Shown here: positions 8,705 to 17,463 of the stretch, one piece after another | Position numbering within the stretch: position 1 is the first letter of the stretch | Layout: each line of letters starts with the position of its first letter | Assembly (NCBI GenBank): GCA_964638675.1 | Contig: CAZXAU010000004.1 | Location: 1-64,000 of the forward strand | Reading direction: 5' to 3' | Length of the DNA: 64,000 bases | Source: SIG714 sp964638675 | GTDB taxonomy: Bacteria > Bacillota > Clostridia > Oscillospirales > CAG-272 | Translations under genes and position numbers: made by a program | Notes under the pieces: model-generated | Database searches by the model: none | Told to the model about the DNA's origin: nothing | Seen by the model: the letters and a program-made list of their open reading frames with translations, nothing else

Positions 8705-10123
8705 CTATTCTTCTATACTGTCATAATTCGTATCTGACATTCTTATGAATTCCGATTTTCCATTTCCTATTGTCATTACACCGTCTTTAAACACAACAAT
8801 ATCAGTGACATCATTCACATCGTAGGCACTTCCGTAGCTTCCGCCCGAAATTCTGACAATTTTCGATCCGGTAAGAATATAATCATACTCACCGACCGTC
8901 CTGATCTTTATCACCCTTTCCGCTGAACCTTCAAGCACATTTTCTTGGCATTGCTTAATGTCAACTATATATACATCCGACCATTCTCCGCTGCCGCTTC
9001 TTCTCACCGAATATACAAGCCTGCTGCCTGAAATGTCGAACATCGATGAGTCGTTTGTTTTGAGCATGTATTCATTGTTTCCGTCTACGGAAAATGTTCT
9101 GAGTGCTTTGTCTGTAAGCACCGCAATGTCCGGAATAAATACAGCATCATTATCCTGTTCATCGTTGTCATCTTCATTATTTTCTCCGTTTGCCGGGATA
9201 AAAACCGTCCTGAGCGGTGTTTCTCCGTATATTCTTTCATTCAGCAACAGATCGCTGGATTTTAGATCATAAATACATACTTCGGAAAGCGGCTGTGCAT
9301 TCTGAATCAAAGTGCCAGAAAGCACTATATATTTTCCATCCCCGGATATCGCAAAATCGGTAACGCTGTTCCTTCGCTTGATCTCAGAAATCAGCTCAAA
9401 GTTCTGATCATATACCGATATTACAGCCGAATATTCACTGCTTGATGACATAACCGCAAATACTCCGCTGTCCGACATGTAGCCCTTTATTATATTTCCG
9501 TTGCTTTTTTTTGTACAAAGACGTGACAAACAGTTGTAAATATAGAAATCACTGTCCCCTCTGTCATAAACAAGTATGTATTTATCGGAGACCGACATTC
9601 TCGGGTTTACAGTATCGTTTGTAGACGAAAGTGAGATCGCTCCTCTGTAATCGTATATCTTTATCCCTCCCGGAAAGACCAGAACCATATCGCCCTGAAA
9701 CTCATCAAACAGCGTTTTACCGGTATCTCCGAAATATATATTTCCGAATTTTCCGGCCTGCGAAGATGAATTTATATCTATATGCTTCAAAAGATATCTG
9801 AAATTCTCTCCGGTAAAAATGTCAGAGAAAACGGTGAACATAATTAATATAAGTCCTATCAGCAAAAAAATTGTTACATACCTTGCAAAATTGAATACAT
9901 TCGATACAGAGAGATAATATCTGTTTCTTTCTTCCTTTTTAGGTTCGGCGGCAGGCGGAAGTTCTTTTTTTTCCTTTACATTCTCATTTTCATGCTGTTG
10001 CTCTTCGTTCACAGCATCCTTATCAGCTATGCCGCCCGAAGAACCGACATAATTTCCGACATGATCCTGTGACTGTATCTCTTTACTTTTTTTCTTTTTG
10101 AATCTATCGAAAAAGCCTTTCAG
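8705..10123 (-). CDS. DUF5711-type single-pass membrane protein, probable CTG start
   Basis: A cytoplasmic charged N terminus is followed by one hydrophobic helix and about 360 extracytoplasmic residues rich in short strand repeats (SDKYILVYD, SGDGKYIVLSG), suggesting a beta-propeller. This fits the clostridial DUF5711 family, which has no known function. Start choice is notable. The frame has a stop at 10139-10141, then a very strong SD (GGAGGGAGG) five bases before CTG at 10121-10123. From CTG the product is 472 residues and begins with a basic stretch (KGFFDRFKKKKSK). The next start is GTG at 10012, which has a weaker AAGGA site and gives 435 residues. I favour CTG but the GTG form is possible. 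Confidence 0.75.
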   Translation of the reverse strand: MKGFFDRFKKKKSKEIQSQDHVGNYVGSSGGIADKDAVNEEQQHENENVKEKKELPPAAEPKKEERNRYYLSVSNVFNFARYVTIFLLIGLILIMFTVFSDIFTGENFRYLLKHIDINSSSQAGKFGNIYFGDTGKTLFDEFQGDMVLVFPGGIKIYDYRGAISLSSTNDTVNPRMSVSDKYILVYDRGDSDFYIYNCLSRLCTKKSNGNIIKGYMSDSGVFAVMSSSSEYSAVISVYDQNFELISEIKRRNSVTDFAISGDGKYIVLSGTLIQNAQPLSEVCIYDLKSSDLLLNERIYGETPLRTVFIPANGENNEDDNDEQDNDAVFIPDIAVLTDKALRTFSVDGNNEYMLKTNDSSMFDISGSRLVYSVRRSGSGEWSDVYIVDIKQCQENVLEGSAERVIKIRTVGEYDYILTGSKIVRISGGSYGSAYDVNDVTDIVVFKDGVMTIGNGKSEFIRMSDTNYDSIEE

Positions 10124-10187
10124 ATTTCCTCCCTCCTTTCAGATCACATAATTTTTCATATGCGTATCTTTGATAACATCAGTTACA

Positions 10188-10931
10188 TCAATAAAACACC
10201 CGGTTCAGATAAAGTCCGCAGGCAGGTGCCGTCATCCCTGCAAGACATCTGTTTTTACTCTCAAGCATTTTTACTATATCTGTTTTTTCGTATTTTCCTT
10301 CAGAAACTCCGACAAGCGTCCCAGTGATTATCCTGACCATATTGTACAAAAAACCGTTGGCTTTTATGCGTAATTCGACTAAATCATCACCGACTCTTTC
10401 AACCGTGCAGGAAAATACCGTTCTTGTTTTGTCTTCGACATTGCTCTGTGTCGAACAAAACGCCGTAAAATCATGGCTTCCTATAAAAGCTTCTGCCGCT
10501 TCATTCATTTTTTCAGCATCAAGCCTGTAAAATCTGTGCCATGCTCTGTCCGAAAGAAAGGAGTCTCTGTGCGGACCGTCATGAATCAGATAGACATATT
10601 CCTTTGCAACACAGGAATATCTTGCATGGAAATCATCTGCACACTCGCTTGCCCTGAGTACTGTAATATCATCGGGAAGCAACGAGTTTGCGGCATAAGG
10701 AAATGACGCACAGGGAATCGTAATACTCTCGGCTTCAAGCGTGCAAAAATACTGCAATGCGTGAACGCCTGCATCGGTTCTCGACACACCGGTAATAAGA
10801 CATTTGCCGCCCAAAAGCCGTTCACACACTGATGTAAGCACGCCTTGTACGGTCTGTATCCCACGTTCCCCCTGTGATTGCCAGCCGTGATATTCACTTC
10901 CCTTATATGATAATTCAAGTAATATTTTCAT
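10188..10931 (-). CDS. truA: tRNA pseudouridine(38-40) synthase TruA
   Basis: Isomerises uridines 38-40 in the anticodon arm of many tRNAs to pseudouridine. The protein has 247 residues, the normal family length. The catalytic motif GVSRTDAGVHALQ contains the invariant Asp. The N terminus (ILLELSYKGSEYHGWQ) is the family signature. It follows ecfT by 24 bases with no obvious SD, so translation may depend on coupling to ecfT. The ecfA1-ecfA2-ecfT-truA order is common in Firmicutes. Confidence 0.95.
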   Translation of the reverse strand: MKILLELSYKGSEYHGWQSQGERGIQTVQGVLTSVCERLLGGKCLITGVSRTDAGVHALQYFCTLEAESITIPCASFPYAANSLLPDDITVLRASECADDFHARYSCVAKEYVYLIHDGPHRDSFLSDRAWHRFYRLDAEKMNEAAEAFIGSHDFTAFCSTQSNVEDKTRTVFSCTVERVGDDLVELRIKANGFLYNMVRIITGTLVGVSEGKYEKTDIVKMLESKNRCLAGMTAPACGLYLNRVFY

Positions 10932-10955
10932 GTTTTCAGATTCATGTCAACTCAG

Positions 10956-11822
10956 CTATCGAAGGACGACTGCATCTATAAGCTCGACAGCAGTCGGTGC
11001 AAAACGGTTGATGAGTACAATGAGCAGGCATACAACTGCCGCTCCAAATACAAATATAAAATCAATTGATTTAAGTTTCGGACGGTTCATTTTTGTTCTT
11101 CCTTCTTTTCCGTGATAGCATCTGCACTCCATTGCCGTGGCAAGCTCAATGGCACGCCTGAATGACGAAATGAGCAACGGAATGAAGATCGGAATAAGTG
11201 ACTTCACCCTCTTGACAATGCCCCCGCTTGTAAAATCGGCTCCCCGTGAGCGCTGTGCATTCATTATTCTGTCGGTTTCCTCTAAAAGTGTAGGTATGAA
11301 TCTCAGTGCAATCGACATTATCATCGCAAAATCATGAACCGGAACTCCTATTTTTGAAAGAGGATTAAGTACTCTTTCAATGCCGTCTGTAAGCTCGATA
11401 GGGGATGTTGTATATGTCAGAAGAAGGCTGGTTGTCATTATAAGGCAGACAATTCTCATATTTGTCACTATTGCCTTTTCAAGCCCCTCCCCGAACATTA
11501 CGATCTCAAATTTCCCGAAAAGACTGAACCCGAACAGCTTGTGTGTATAACCTCCGTCATTTGCAAAAGCAATGAATACGAATGAAATTATCAAAATCAC
11601 CCCGAGCATTTTCAGCGTTTTAAGAAACGTTTTAAAGGGTATACGTGATACTGCAATAAGTGCCAGGCTCAATGTCAACAAAAACAGCACGGTTGCCGTT
11701 TTTGATGCGATAAATACGAATACAAGCAGAACTGTTGAAACAATTATTTTAATTCTCGGGTCAAGGCGGTGAAGAAATGACTTTCCCGAGAAATACTGCC
11801 CTAAAGTGATATCAGAAAGCAT
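10956..11822 (-). CDS. ecfT: Energy-coupling factor transporter transmembrane protein EcfT
   Basis: Integral membrane scaffold that joins the two ECF ATPases to exchangeable vitamin or metal-binding S components. It has 288 residues with several hydrophobic segments. The cytoplasmic coupling helices carry the conserved Arg motifs, seen as RSRGADF and as AMECRCY (usually AMExRGY). The start overlaps the end of ecfA2 by 11 bases, indicating translational coupling. No S-component gene lies in the window, so it probably serves several unlinked S components. Confidence 0.93.
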   Translation of the reverse strand: MLSDITLGQYFSGKSFLHRLDPRIKIIVSTVLLVFVFIASKTATVLFLLTLSLALIAVSRIPFKTFLKTLKMLGVILIISFVFIAFANDGGYTHKLFGFSLFGKFEIVMFGEGLEKAIVTNMRIVCLIMTTSLLLTYTTSPIELTDGIERVLNPLSKIGVPVHDFAMIMSIALRFIPTLLEETDRIMNAQRSRGADFTSGGIVKRVKSLIPIFIPLLISSFRRAIELATAMECRCYHGKEGRTKMNRPKLKSIDFIFVFGAAVVCLLIVLINRFAPTAVELIDAVVLR

Positions 11823-12687
11823 AGTTACCTCCCGAAAGCATCTTTTTTATCTCATTTGCGGCTTCCTTTACGGTGAATATTCCCTCCGGTATATCAATGC
11901 CGTTTGCTCTGAGAAGCTCAAGCACCCTGCCGACCTGCGGAATGTTAAGTCCAATAGCTCTCAGTTTATCCGGCTGCGAAAAAATTTCGCGCGGTTTTCC
12001 TGACATGACAAGCTTTCCGTTCATCATAACGATCAGATCGTCACAATATACAGCCATATCCTCCATTGAATGCGATACGATAATTACACTCGTTCCGGGG
12101 CGTGATTCCTTATATTTTATAACCCCGTCGAATATCTGCTTTTTTCCCACAGGATCAAGTCCGGCGGCAGGTTCATCAAGTACAAGCAGATCGGGCTGCA
12201 TAGCTATGATTCCTGCAATTGCCGCACGGCGTTTTTCTCCGCCAGACAGATCAAAGGGTGACTTATCGGCATAACTGATCGGAAGATCGGTGAACTCAAA
12301 TGCTTTTTCTACTCTTGATTTGATCTCTTCGTCCGACAGTCCCATATTTTTAGGCCCGTATGCAACGTCCTTGTACACCGTTTCTTCAAAAAGCTGATAT
12401 TCGGGATACTGAAACACAAGTCCGACCCTTGAGCGTATCTCCTTTATATTTACGCCCTTGGCATTTATGTCATTCCCTTCGAATAGGACTCTTCCGCTCT
12501 TAGGCTTCAGAAGACCGTTCATGAGCTGCAACAAAGTTGACTTTCCTGAACCTGTATGTCCTATAATTCCGGTGACACTCCCCTTTTTTATATTTAGATT
12601 TATTTTATCAAGTGCCGTTTTACAATTGGGTGTTCCCTCAGAATAAATATACGACACATTTTCAAAACTGATTATATATTCAGACAT
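11812..12687 (-). CDS. ecfA2: Energy-coupling factor ATP-binding protein EcfA2
   Basis: One of the two ATPases of the ECF transporter. Walker A is GHTGSGKST, the signature is LSGGEKRR and Walker B is LLVLDEPAAGLDP, the EcfA2 form. A C-terminal domain of about 50 residues contacts EcfT and the partner ATPase. It starts six bases after ecfA1 ends and overlaps ecfT, so the three are a single translational unit. Confidence 0.93.
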   Translation of the reverse strand: MSEYIISFENVSYIYSEGTPNCKTALDKINLNIKKGSVTGIIGHTGSGKSTLLQLMNGLLKPKSGRVLFEGNDINAKGVNIKEIRSRVGLVFQYPEYQLFEETVYKDVAYGPKNMGLSDEEIKSRVEKAFEFTDLPISYADKSPFDLSGGEKRRAAIAGIIAMQPDLLVLDEPAAGLDPVGKKQIFDGVIKYKESRPGTSVIIVSHSMEDMAVYCDDLIVMMNGKLVMSGKPREIFSQPDKLRAIGLNIPQVGRVLELLRANGIDIPEGIFTVKEAANEIKKMLSGGNYAF

Positions 12688-12693
12688 ATCAAT

Positions 12694-13635
12694 CTATTTA
12701 ATGCTTTTTCTCCCTTTTTTCGCACATTCCGAAAACAGCTTCAATATTTCCCCGGCACATTCATCCTCGCTTGTAGCTCCTGTACCGATATTATATCCTG
12801 CAAAGGCAAGTTCCTGCAACAATTCCGAAGTCTGAGGCAGTTCAAGTCCTGCCTCTGAGAGCAGTCTTCCGTTTGAAAAAACCTCGTGTGGATTGCCGTC
12901 AAGCCGAATTCCGCTGTGATCTATTACAACAACTCTGTCGGCAAGTGCCGCTTCGTCCATGTTGTGTGTTATCAGAACGACGGTTATGCCCATTTCCGAG
13001 CTCAGCTTCGTTATCATCGACATGACTTCTTTTCTGCCTGACGGATCGAGCATTGCCGTTGACTCGTCAAAGATCATACACTCGGGTTGCATTGCAAGCA
13101 CGCCTGCAATAGCAACACGCTGTTTCTGTCCGCCCGAGAGCTTGGCAGGATTTGCTCTTGCAAGCTCTGTAAGCCCCATGATTTCCATTACTTCGTCCAC
13201 CCTTTTTCTTATCTCATGCGGTTCAACGCCGAGATTCTCGGGGCCGAAGGCTATATCTTCTTCCACAACCGATGTGACTATTTGATTGTCGGGATTCTGG
13301 AATACCATTCCTATTCTGCGGCGGATATCGAAAAATTCTTCGTCACTCATATCGGGATTGCATATACTTTTTCCATCGATAAGTATATCGCCTGCACTCG
13401 GCTCAAGAAGCATATTCATCAGCTTTGCCACAGTCGATTTTCCGCTTCCGTTCTTACCGAGCAGAGCTACAAAGCTTCCCCTTTTTATCTCAAGTGAAAA
13501 ATTGTTTATTACCGTGGCTTTTTTGCCGTCCTCTTCATATGAAAAGCTTACATTGCGGAATTCGATCAGATTATCGCCGTTCGCTCTTTTTGTATTGTTG
13601 TTATTGTTATCGTTTTTCATTTGTTGTTTATTCAT
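12694..13635 (-). CDS. ecfA1: Energy-coupling factor ATP-binding protein EcfA1
   Basis: Second ATPase of the ECF module. Walker A is GKNGSGKST, the signature is LSGGQKQR, and Walker B ends in FDESTAMLDP, the EcfA1 variant. The first 22 residues are an Asn/Lys-rich low-complexity tail (DNNNNNTK) absent from typical EcfA1, so the start is a little uncertain; the next Met is five codons in. At 313 residues it is longer than usual (about 280) because of this tail. Confidence 0.93.
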   Translation of the reverse strand: MNKQQMKNDNNNNNTKRANGDNLIEFRNVSFSYEEDGKKATVINNFSLEIKRGSFVALLGKNGSGKSTVAKLMNMLLEPSAGDILIDGKSICNPDMSDEEFFDIRRRIGMVFQNPDNQIVTSVVEEDIAFGPENLGVEPHEIRKRVDEVMEIMGLTELARANPAKLSGGQKQRVAIAGVLAMQPECMIFDESTAMLDPSGRKEVMSMITKLSSEMGITVVLITHNMDEAALADRVVVIDHSGIRLDGNPHEVFSNGRLLSEAGLELPQTSELLQELAFAGYNIGTGATSEDECAGEILKLFSECAKKGRKSIK

Positions 13636-13648
13636 TCAGCTCTGACCC

Positions 13649-14515
13649 TTATTTACTCCAACGTGATACCGCACCGCATGGCAGGGGGAGTGTTGATTCC
13701 GAAACGGGAAGTCCCAGCTCATCCGAAACTGCCTTTCCTCCGAATTTTTCGCACAGTGCCATATTGAGCATATATCCCATTGTCGAGGCTGAAAGTCCTG
13801 TTGTATATGAATTGAGTACAAAGAAGCAGGGATCGTCTGAAAGTACATTCGAAACAAGCTTTACAAACTCCCATATACATTCTTCGAGCTTCCATGTTTC
13901 GCCCGAAGGTCCTCTTCCGTATGACGGGGGATCCATTACGATTCCATCATACCTGTTGCCACGCCTTATCTCTCGCTCGACAAACTTTCTGCAATCATCG
14001 ACAATATAGCGTATCGGTGCATTTTGCAGTCCCGACAGTGCGGCGTTTTCTTTAGCCATTGCCACCATTCCCTTTGATGCATCGACATGCGTAACCGCCG
14101 CTCCTGCCTTGGCACACGCTAAGCTCGCTCCGCCTGTATATGCAAAGAGATTCAACACTTTCAGCTGTCTTCCAGAGCTCCTGATCTTTTCATACATCCA
14201 TTCCCAATTCGCCGCCTGCTCGGGAAACACTCCCGTGTGCTTGAAGCCCATCGGTTTTATGAGAAAAACAAGTCCCAATCTCTCATATGCAATTTTCCAG
14301 CTCTCCGGAAGACGATTTGTTCCCCATGCACCTCCGCCCGAATGTGATCTTTCATAAGAAGCGTCGGCTCTTTTCCAAAGCGGCGAGTGCTCGGAATCCG
14401 ACCATATTACCTGTGGGTCGGGGCGTATCAGTATATATTTTCCCCATTTTTCAAGGCGTTTTCCGCCCGAACAGTCAATAAGCGAATATTCGCTCCAATT
14501 ATTTGATAAAATCAT
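13649..14515 (-). CDS. Class I SAM-dependent methyltransferase (COG1092-like)
   Basis: A 288-residue methyltransferase. The SAM-binding loop is LNLFAYTGGASL, the acidic residue after strand 2 is in THVDASKGM, and the catalytic motif is VMDPPSYGRG, a DPP(S/A)(Y/F) form used for nucleobase methylation. Overall it resembles the C-terminal domain of RlmI/RlmK-type 23S rRNA methyltransferases without the PUA domain. The target base cannot be assigned. It lies 26 bases after ruvB and 13 bases before ecfA1, within the same minus-strand run. Confidence 0.85.
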   Translation of the reverse strand: MILSNNWSEYSLIDCSGGKRLEKWGKYILIRPDPQVIWSDSEHSPLWKRADASYERSHSGGGAWGTNRLPESWKIAYERLGLVFLIKPMGFKHTGVFPEQAANWEWMYEKIRSSGRQLKVLNLFAYTGGASLACAKAGAAVTHVDASKGMVAMAKENAALSGLQNAPIRYIVDDCRKFVEREIRRGNRYDGIVMDPPSYGRGPSGETWKLEECIWEFVKLVSNVLSDDPCFFVLNSYTTGLSASTMGYMLNMALCEKFGGKAVSDELGLPVSESTLPLPCGAVSRWSK

Positions 14516-14541
14516 ATATCTAATCTTTCGTTATAAAGAAA

Positions 14542-15630
14542 TTAAAAATTGCTGTCGTCATCGTTGCCGTCCGGAATTTCCTGCGAATCGTAACTATTAC
14601 TCGGTTCATAAGGTATCCCCAGATGCTCGTATGCCTTTCTTGTTGCACATCTTCCCCTCGGAGTTCTGTTGAGAAATCCGATCTGCATCAGATATGGTTC
14701 ATATACGTCAACGATCGTAATTGCTTCCTCCCCGACTGTTGCCGCAAGGGTATCAAGTCCCACCGGTCCTCCGTCGAAGCCGTTTATGATCGTTTCGAGC
14801 ATTCCTCTGTCAACGTTGTCAAGTCCGAGTTCGTCAATTTCAAGCGATCTGAGCGCATAATCAGCGATCGTGCGGTCTATCTCGCCGTTTCCCTTTACCT
14901 GTGCGAAATCTCTTACCCTACGGAGCAGTCGGTTTGCAAGACGTGGTGTTCCCCTCGAACGCGAAGCAATTTCAAGTGCGCCGTCGTCGCTTATCGGAGT
15001 TTCAAGTATTTCTGCACTTCTCCTGACTATTTTTGCCAGATCTTCGGGGGTGTAGAGCTCAAGCTTGGACACGACACCGAAACGGTCACGCAACGGTGTT
15101 GAGAGCTGACCCGCTCTTGTTGTTGCGCCTACCAGTGTAAATTTACTGAGCTGCATTCTCAGCGAGCGTGCAGATGGCCCGTTTCCTATGATGAAATCGA
15201 CCTCGAAGTCTTCCATTGCAGGGTACAGCACCTCTTCTACCGTTCTCGGCAGGCGGTGTATTTCATCGATAAACAGGATATCATTCGGTGCAAGATTCGT
15301 CAGAAGCGATACCAGATCGCCTTTACGCTCTATTGCCGGTCCTGATGTTATCCTCAGGTTTACACCCATTTCCGCTGCAATAACCCCTGCAAGCGTGGTC
15401 TTTCCGAGTCCGGGAGGTCCGTACAGCAGGACATGGTCAAGAGCTTCCCCCCTCTCTTTAGCCGCTTTAATGTATATCTTAAGATTTTCAATTACCCTTC
15501 TCTGCCCCGTATAATCTTCAAAGCATTTCGGTCGCAGACTCGGGTCTGTCACAGCATCGTATTCGGTCTCCTCGGAGGCAACAATACGGCTTTCAAAATT
15601 ATAGTCCTCGTTTTTGTCGAATATAGCCAT
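14542..15630 (-). CDS. ruvB: Holliday junction branch-migration ATPase RuvB
   Basis: Hexameric motor of the RuvAB complex. The protein is 362 residues. Walker A is GPPGLGKTT, Walker B is LFIDEIHRL, and the N-terminal RPKCFEDYTGQ and sensor region GATTRAGQLSTPLRDRFG are diagnostic. A winged-helix C-terminal domain (GFLNRTPRGRCAT) binds DNA. A short acidic tail follows. The SD GAGGTGAG overlaps the last codons of ruvA, so expression is coupled. Confidence 0.97.
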   Translation of the reverse strand: MAIFDKNEDYNFESRIVASEETEYDAVTDPSLRPKCFEDYTGQRRVIENLKIYIKAAKERGEALDHVLLYGPPGLGKTTLAGVIAAEMGVNLRITSGPAIERKGDLVSLLTNLAPNDILFIDEIHRLPRTVEEVLYPAMEDFEVDFIIGNGPSARSLRMQLSKFTLVGATTRAGQLSTPLRDRFGVVSKLELYTPEDLAKIVRRSAEILETPISDDGALEIASRSRGTPRLANRLLRRVRDFAQVKGNGEIDRTIADYALRSLEIDELGLDNVDRGMLETIINGFDGGPVGLDTLAATVGEEAITIVDVYEPYLMQIGFLNRTPRGRCATRKAYEHLGIPYEPSNSYDSQEIPDGNDDDSNF

Positions 15631-15634
15631 TCTC

Positions 15635-16246
15635 TCACCTCATAAGATATTTAAGTGCCTGTTTTATCATGCTCTCAACATCTCCGTTCTTGTCGATGTG
15701 CGACATCACCGATGATATTTCGATTTTTGTGTATCCGAGCGATGCCAGCGAGTTTTCTACATCGCTGACAGCCTGCGAATTTCTGTTTGTTACAGCCGAA
15801 ATATCTGTTGCAATATCTTCGCCCTCCTCGGGAGGAGCTACCTTTGTTATTTTATCCTTAAGCTCGAGTATTACCCTCGCCGCAGTTTTTGCCCCGACAC
15901 CCGGAGCATTCGAGATCGCTTTCTTGTCCTCCGCAATTACTGCAGACGAAAGTCCGCTCGGCGTCATTGTCGAAAGAATCGAAAGTGCCGCTTTAGGCCC
16001 TATTCCTGATACATTTATAAGCAATCTGAACGTGTCAAGCTCTATCTCCTGTGAAAAGCCGTACAGCTCCACAGCATCTTCCCTTACTGCCATATATGTA
16101 TAAAGTGTTATTCCTTCTTTCTGAGAATTCATAACATCGCCCATTGTGTACGATGACACATTTAACAGATATCCTACACCTCCGACATCCATGACAACCG
16201 CCTGGCTGTCAACAGGCTTTGCTTGCCCGTTTAAATAATAAAACAT
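15635..16246 (-). CDS. ruvA: Holliday junction DNA-binding protein RuvA
   Basis: Tetrameric subunit that holds the four-way junction for RuvB. The protein is 203 residues. Domain I is an OB fold (VVMDVGGVGYLLNVS). Domain II has paired helix-hairpin-helix motifs (INVSGIGPKAALSIL and APGVGAKTAARVILEL). Domain III, which contacts RuvB, is at the C terminus (SLGYTKIEISSVM). The SD AGGAGA is seven bases before the ATG. A degenerate copy of the intergenic element described at 24424-24613 sits just upstream. Confidence 0.97.
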   Translation of the reverse strand: MFYYLNGQAKPVDSQAVVMDVGGVGYLLNVSSYTMGDVMNSQKEGITLYTYMAVREDAVELYGFSQEIELDTFRLLINVSGIGPKAALSILSTMTPSGLSSAVIAEDKKAISNAPGVGAKTAARVILELKDKITKVAPPEEGEDIATDISAVTNRNSQAVSDVENSLASLGYTKIEISSVMSHIDKNGDVESMIKQALKYLMR

Positions 16247-16262
16247 TTCTCTTCTCCTGTGT

Positions 16263-16352
16263 AGTTAGTTTGCGTTTTACAGTTTCAGGGGAACTTTCTG
16301 TGAACAGATTTCACGTGCCACCCATAGACTTTATTGCAGGGGGAGGCTATGT
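16263..16352 (-). repeat. Intergenic hairpin element, copy 1 (degenerate), upstream of ruvA
   Basis: On the minus strand this carries the conserved end CGCAAACTAACT (reverse complement at 16263-16274), the half-hairpin AGAAAGTTCCCC and the CAATAAAGTC block of the full-length element. The inner part of the two hairpins is deleted. The conserved end finishes 16 bases before the ruvA ATG, immediately 5' of its SD. Confidence 0.7.
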
Positions 16353-16549
16353 TAATTTGCTACAGAAATGCTTAAGTTGAACCCTCAAACGCAAGTCATT
16401 CAGGGCAACTTCCCCACTTGGTTATTCAAAATCCCTTAAATTCAATTTATACTTTATGTTTGGTGGGATTTTTCAGAAATAGTTCTCCATTATCATACAC
16501 TGAAAACAGGTGACAATTAACAGATATTTAGTTATTCAATAATAATAAT
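16353..16549. other. Remainder of the ruvA-ruvC gap
   Basis: No gene, terminator or promoter was recognised. Some of this may be decayed repeat sequence extending from copy 1. Confidence 0.4.
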
Positions 16550-17050
16550 TTACTTAATATTGTAATAGGGGGACAGTCTGCTTGCACCGGTATGTGCATG
16601 GCATATTGCTATTGCAAGTGCATCTGCGGTATCGTCGAGCTTAAGCTCCTCACCAAGAGACAGAAATCTTCTGACCATTGCTATGATCTGTTTTTTCTCG
16701 GCTCTGCCATATCCTACGACTGCTTGCTTGACCTGTAAAGGCGTATACTCGAAGCACTCGACCTTGCAGTGCTCCGCCGCAAGGAGCGTCACACCTCTCG
16801 CCATTGCTACTGAGATCGCCGTTTTTTGATTTGTATTGAAAAACAGCTCTTCTATCGCTATACAATCCGGACAATATCTTTCAATCACGGTCTTGATATC
16901 CGAATATACTGTAGCAAGTCGCTTGTTGATATCCTGCCCTGCAGGTGTAGTGACCGCACCGTAAGATATCACATTGAACTTTGATGCATTATAATCTATA
17001 ACACCGTACCCGACAATTGCTATTCCCGGATCGATTCCAAGTATCCTCAA
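16550..17050 (-). CDS. ruvC: Holliday junction endonuclease RuvC, TTG start
   Basis: Resolvase that cuts Holliday junctions held by RuvAB. From TTG at 17050 the protein is 166 residues and begins with the family-standard RILGIDPG. GGAG lies 10 bases upstream. A longer frame from an upstream ATG at 17149 would add 33 residues with no family match and no SD. Catalytic acidic residues are visible: Asp in GIDPG, Glu in IEELFF, and the DDTADALAIAICH cluster near the C terminus. It heads the ruvC-ruvA-ruvB operon but is separated from ruvA by a 303-base gap containing the repeat element. Confidence 0.95.
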   Translation of the reverse strand: MRILGIDPGIAIVGYGVIDYNASKFNVISYGAVTTPAGQDINKRLATVYSDIKTVIERYCPDCIAIEELFFNTNQKTAISVAMARGVTLLAAEHCKVECFEYTPLQVKQAVVGYGRAEKKQIIAMVRRFLSLGEELKLDDTADALAIAICHAHTGASRLSPYYNIK

Positions 17051-17255
17051 GACGAACACTCTCCTTTTCTTTCCGCTTTTCTGGGCTGACCTTAAAATTC
17101 TGTATTTTACAACGCTCCCGAAATGGCTCTGACACACAGCAACCTTCAAAAAGCTTTCTCATGCAAATCAGAAATTTGCAAAAAGTCATTAAAAGCGGTG
17201 GTTTATTTATGTCAGGATATCAAATCTTGTTTTCACCTATACTTAGCTAAATTAT

Positions 17256-17284
17256 ATTATATCATATTTGTTGATGTTTGTCAA
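17256..17284 (-). promoter_or_regulatory. Consensus sigma-A promoter for ruvC
   Basis: On the minus strand TTGACA (17279-17284), exactly 17 bases, then TATAAT (17256-17261): a perfect consensus. Initiation near 17249 leaves a leader of about 200 bases before ruvC. It is divergent from the mnmM promoter, with the two -35 boxes 20 bases apart. Confidence 0.85.
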
Positions 17285-17304
17285 AGGATATTGATGAAAA
17301 TATA

Positions 17305-17333
17305 TTGAATTTTCTGATTATATATGATAGAAT
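17305..17333 (+). promoter_or_regulatory. Sigma-A promoter for mnmM
   Basis: TTGAAT (17305-17310), a 17-base spacer and TAGAAT (17328-17333). Initiation near 17340 gives a leader of about 120 bases before mnmM. Confidence 0.7.
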
Positions 17334-17352
17334 AAGTATGTACAAAAACAAT

Positions 17353-17422
17353 ATGGCAAACTCACCCGGAGTCGTGGAGAAGGAAGGGTGATTCCTGCAA
17401 ATTCATCAGAAGCAGAAGCCAT
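17353..17422 (+). promoter_or_regulatory. Possible three-way-junction leader upstream of mnmM
   Basis: Three nested stems can be read directly. P1 is ATGGC (17353-17357) with GCCAT (17418-17422). P2 is TCACCC (17362-17367) with GGGTGA (17386-17391). P3 is TTCCTGC (17392-17398) with GCAGAA (17412-17417) and one bulge. P2, P3 and the 3' side of P1 abut without linkers. It matches no riboswitch I recognise. Structure and function are inference. Confidence 0.4.
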
Positions 17423-17463
17423 GAGCCGAAAATCATACAGAAAACATAAACGGAGAACACGAG

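Noticed and set aside
17051..17149. Upstream extension of ruvC to an ATG
   Set aside because: The extra residues do not match RuvC, which begins (M)RILGIDPG; the TTG at 17050 has a good SD.
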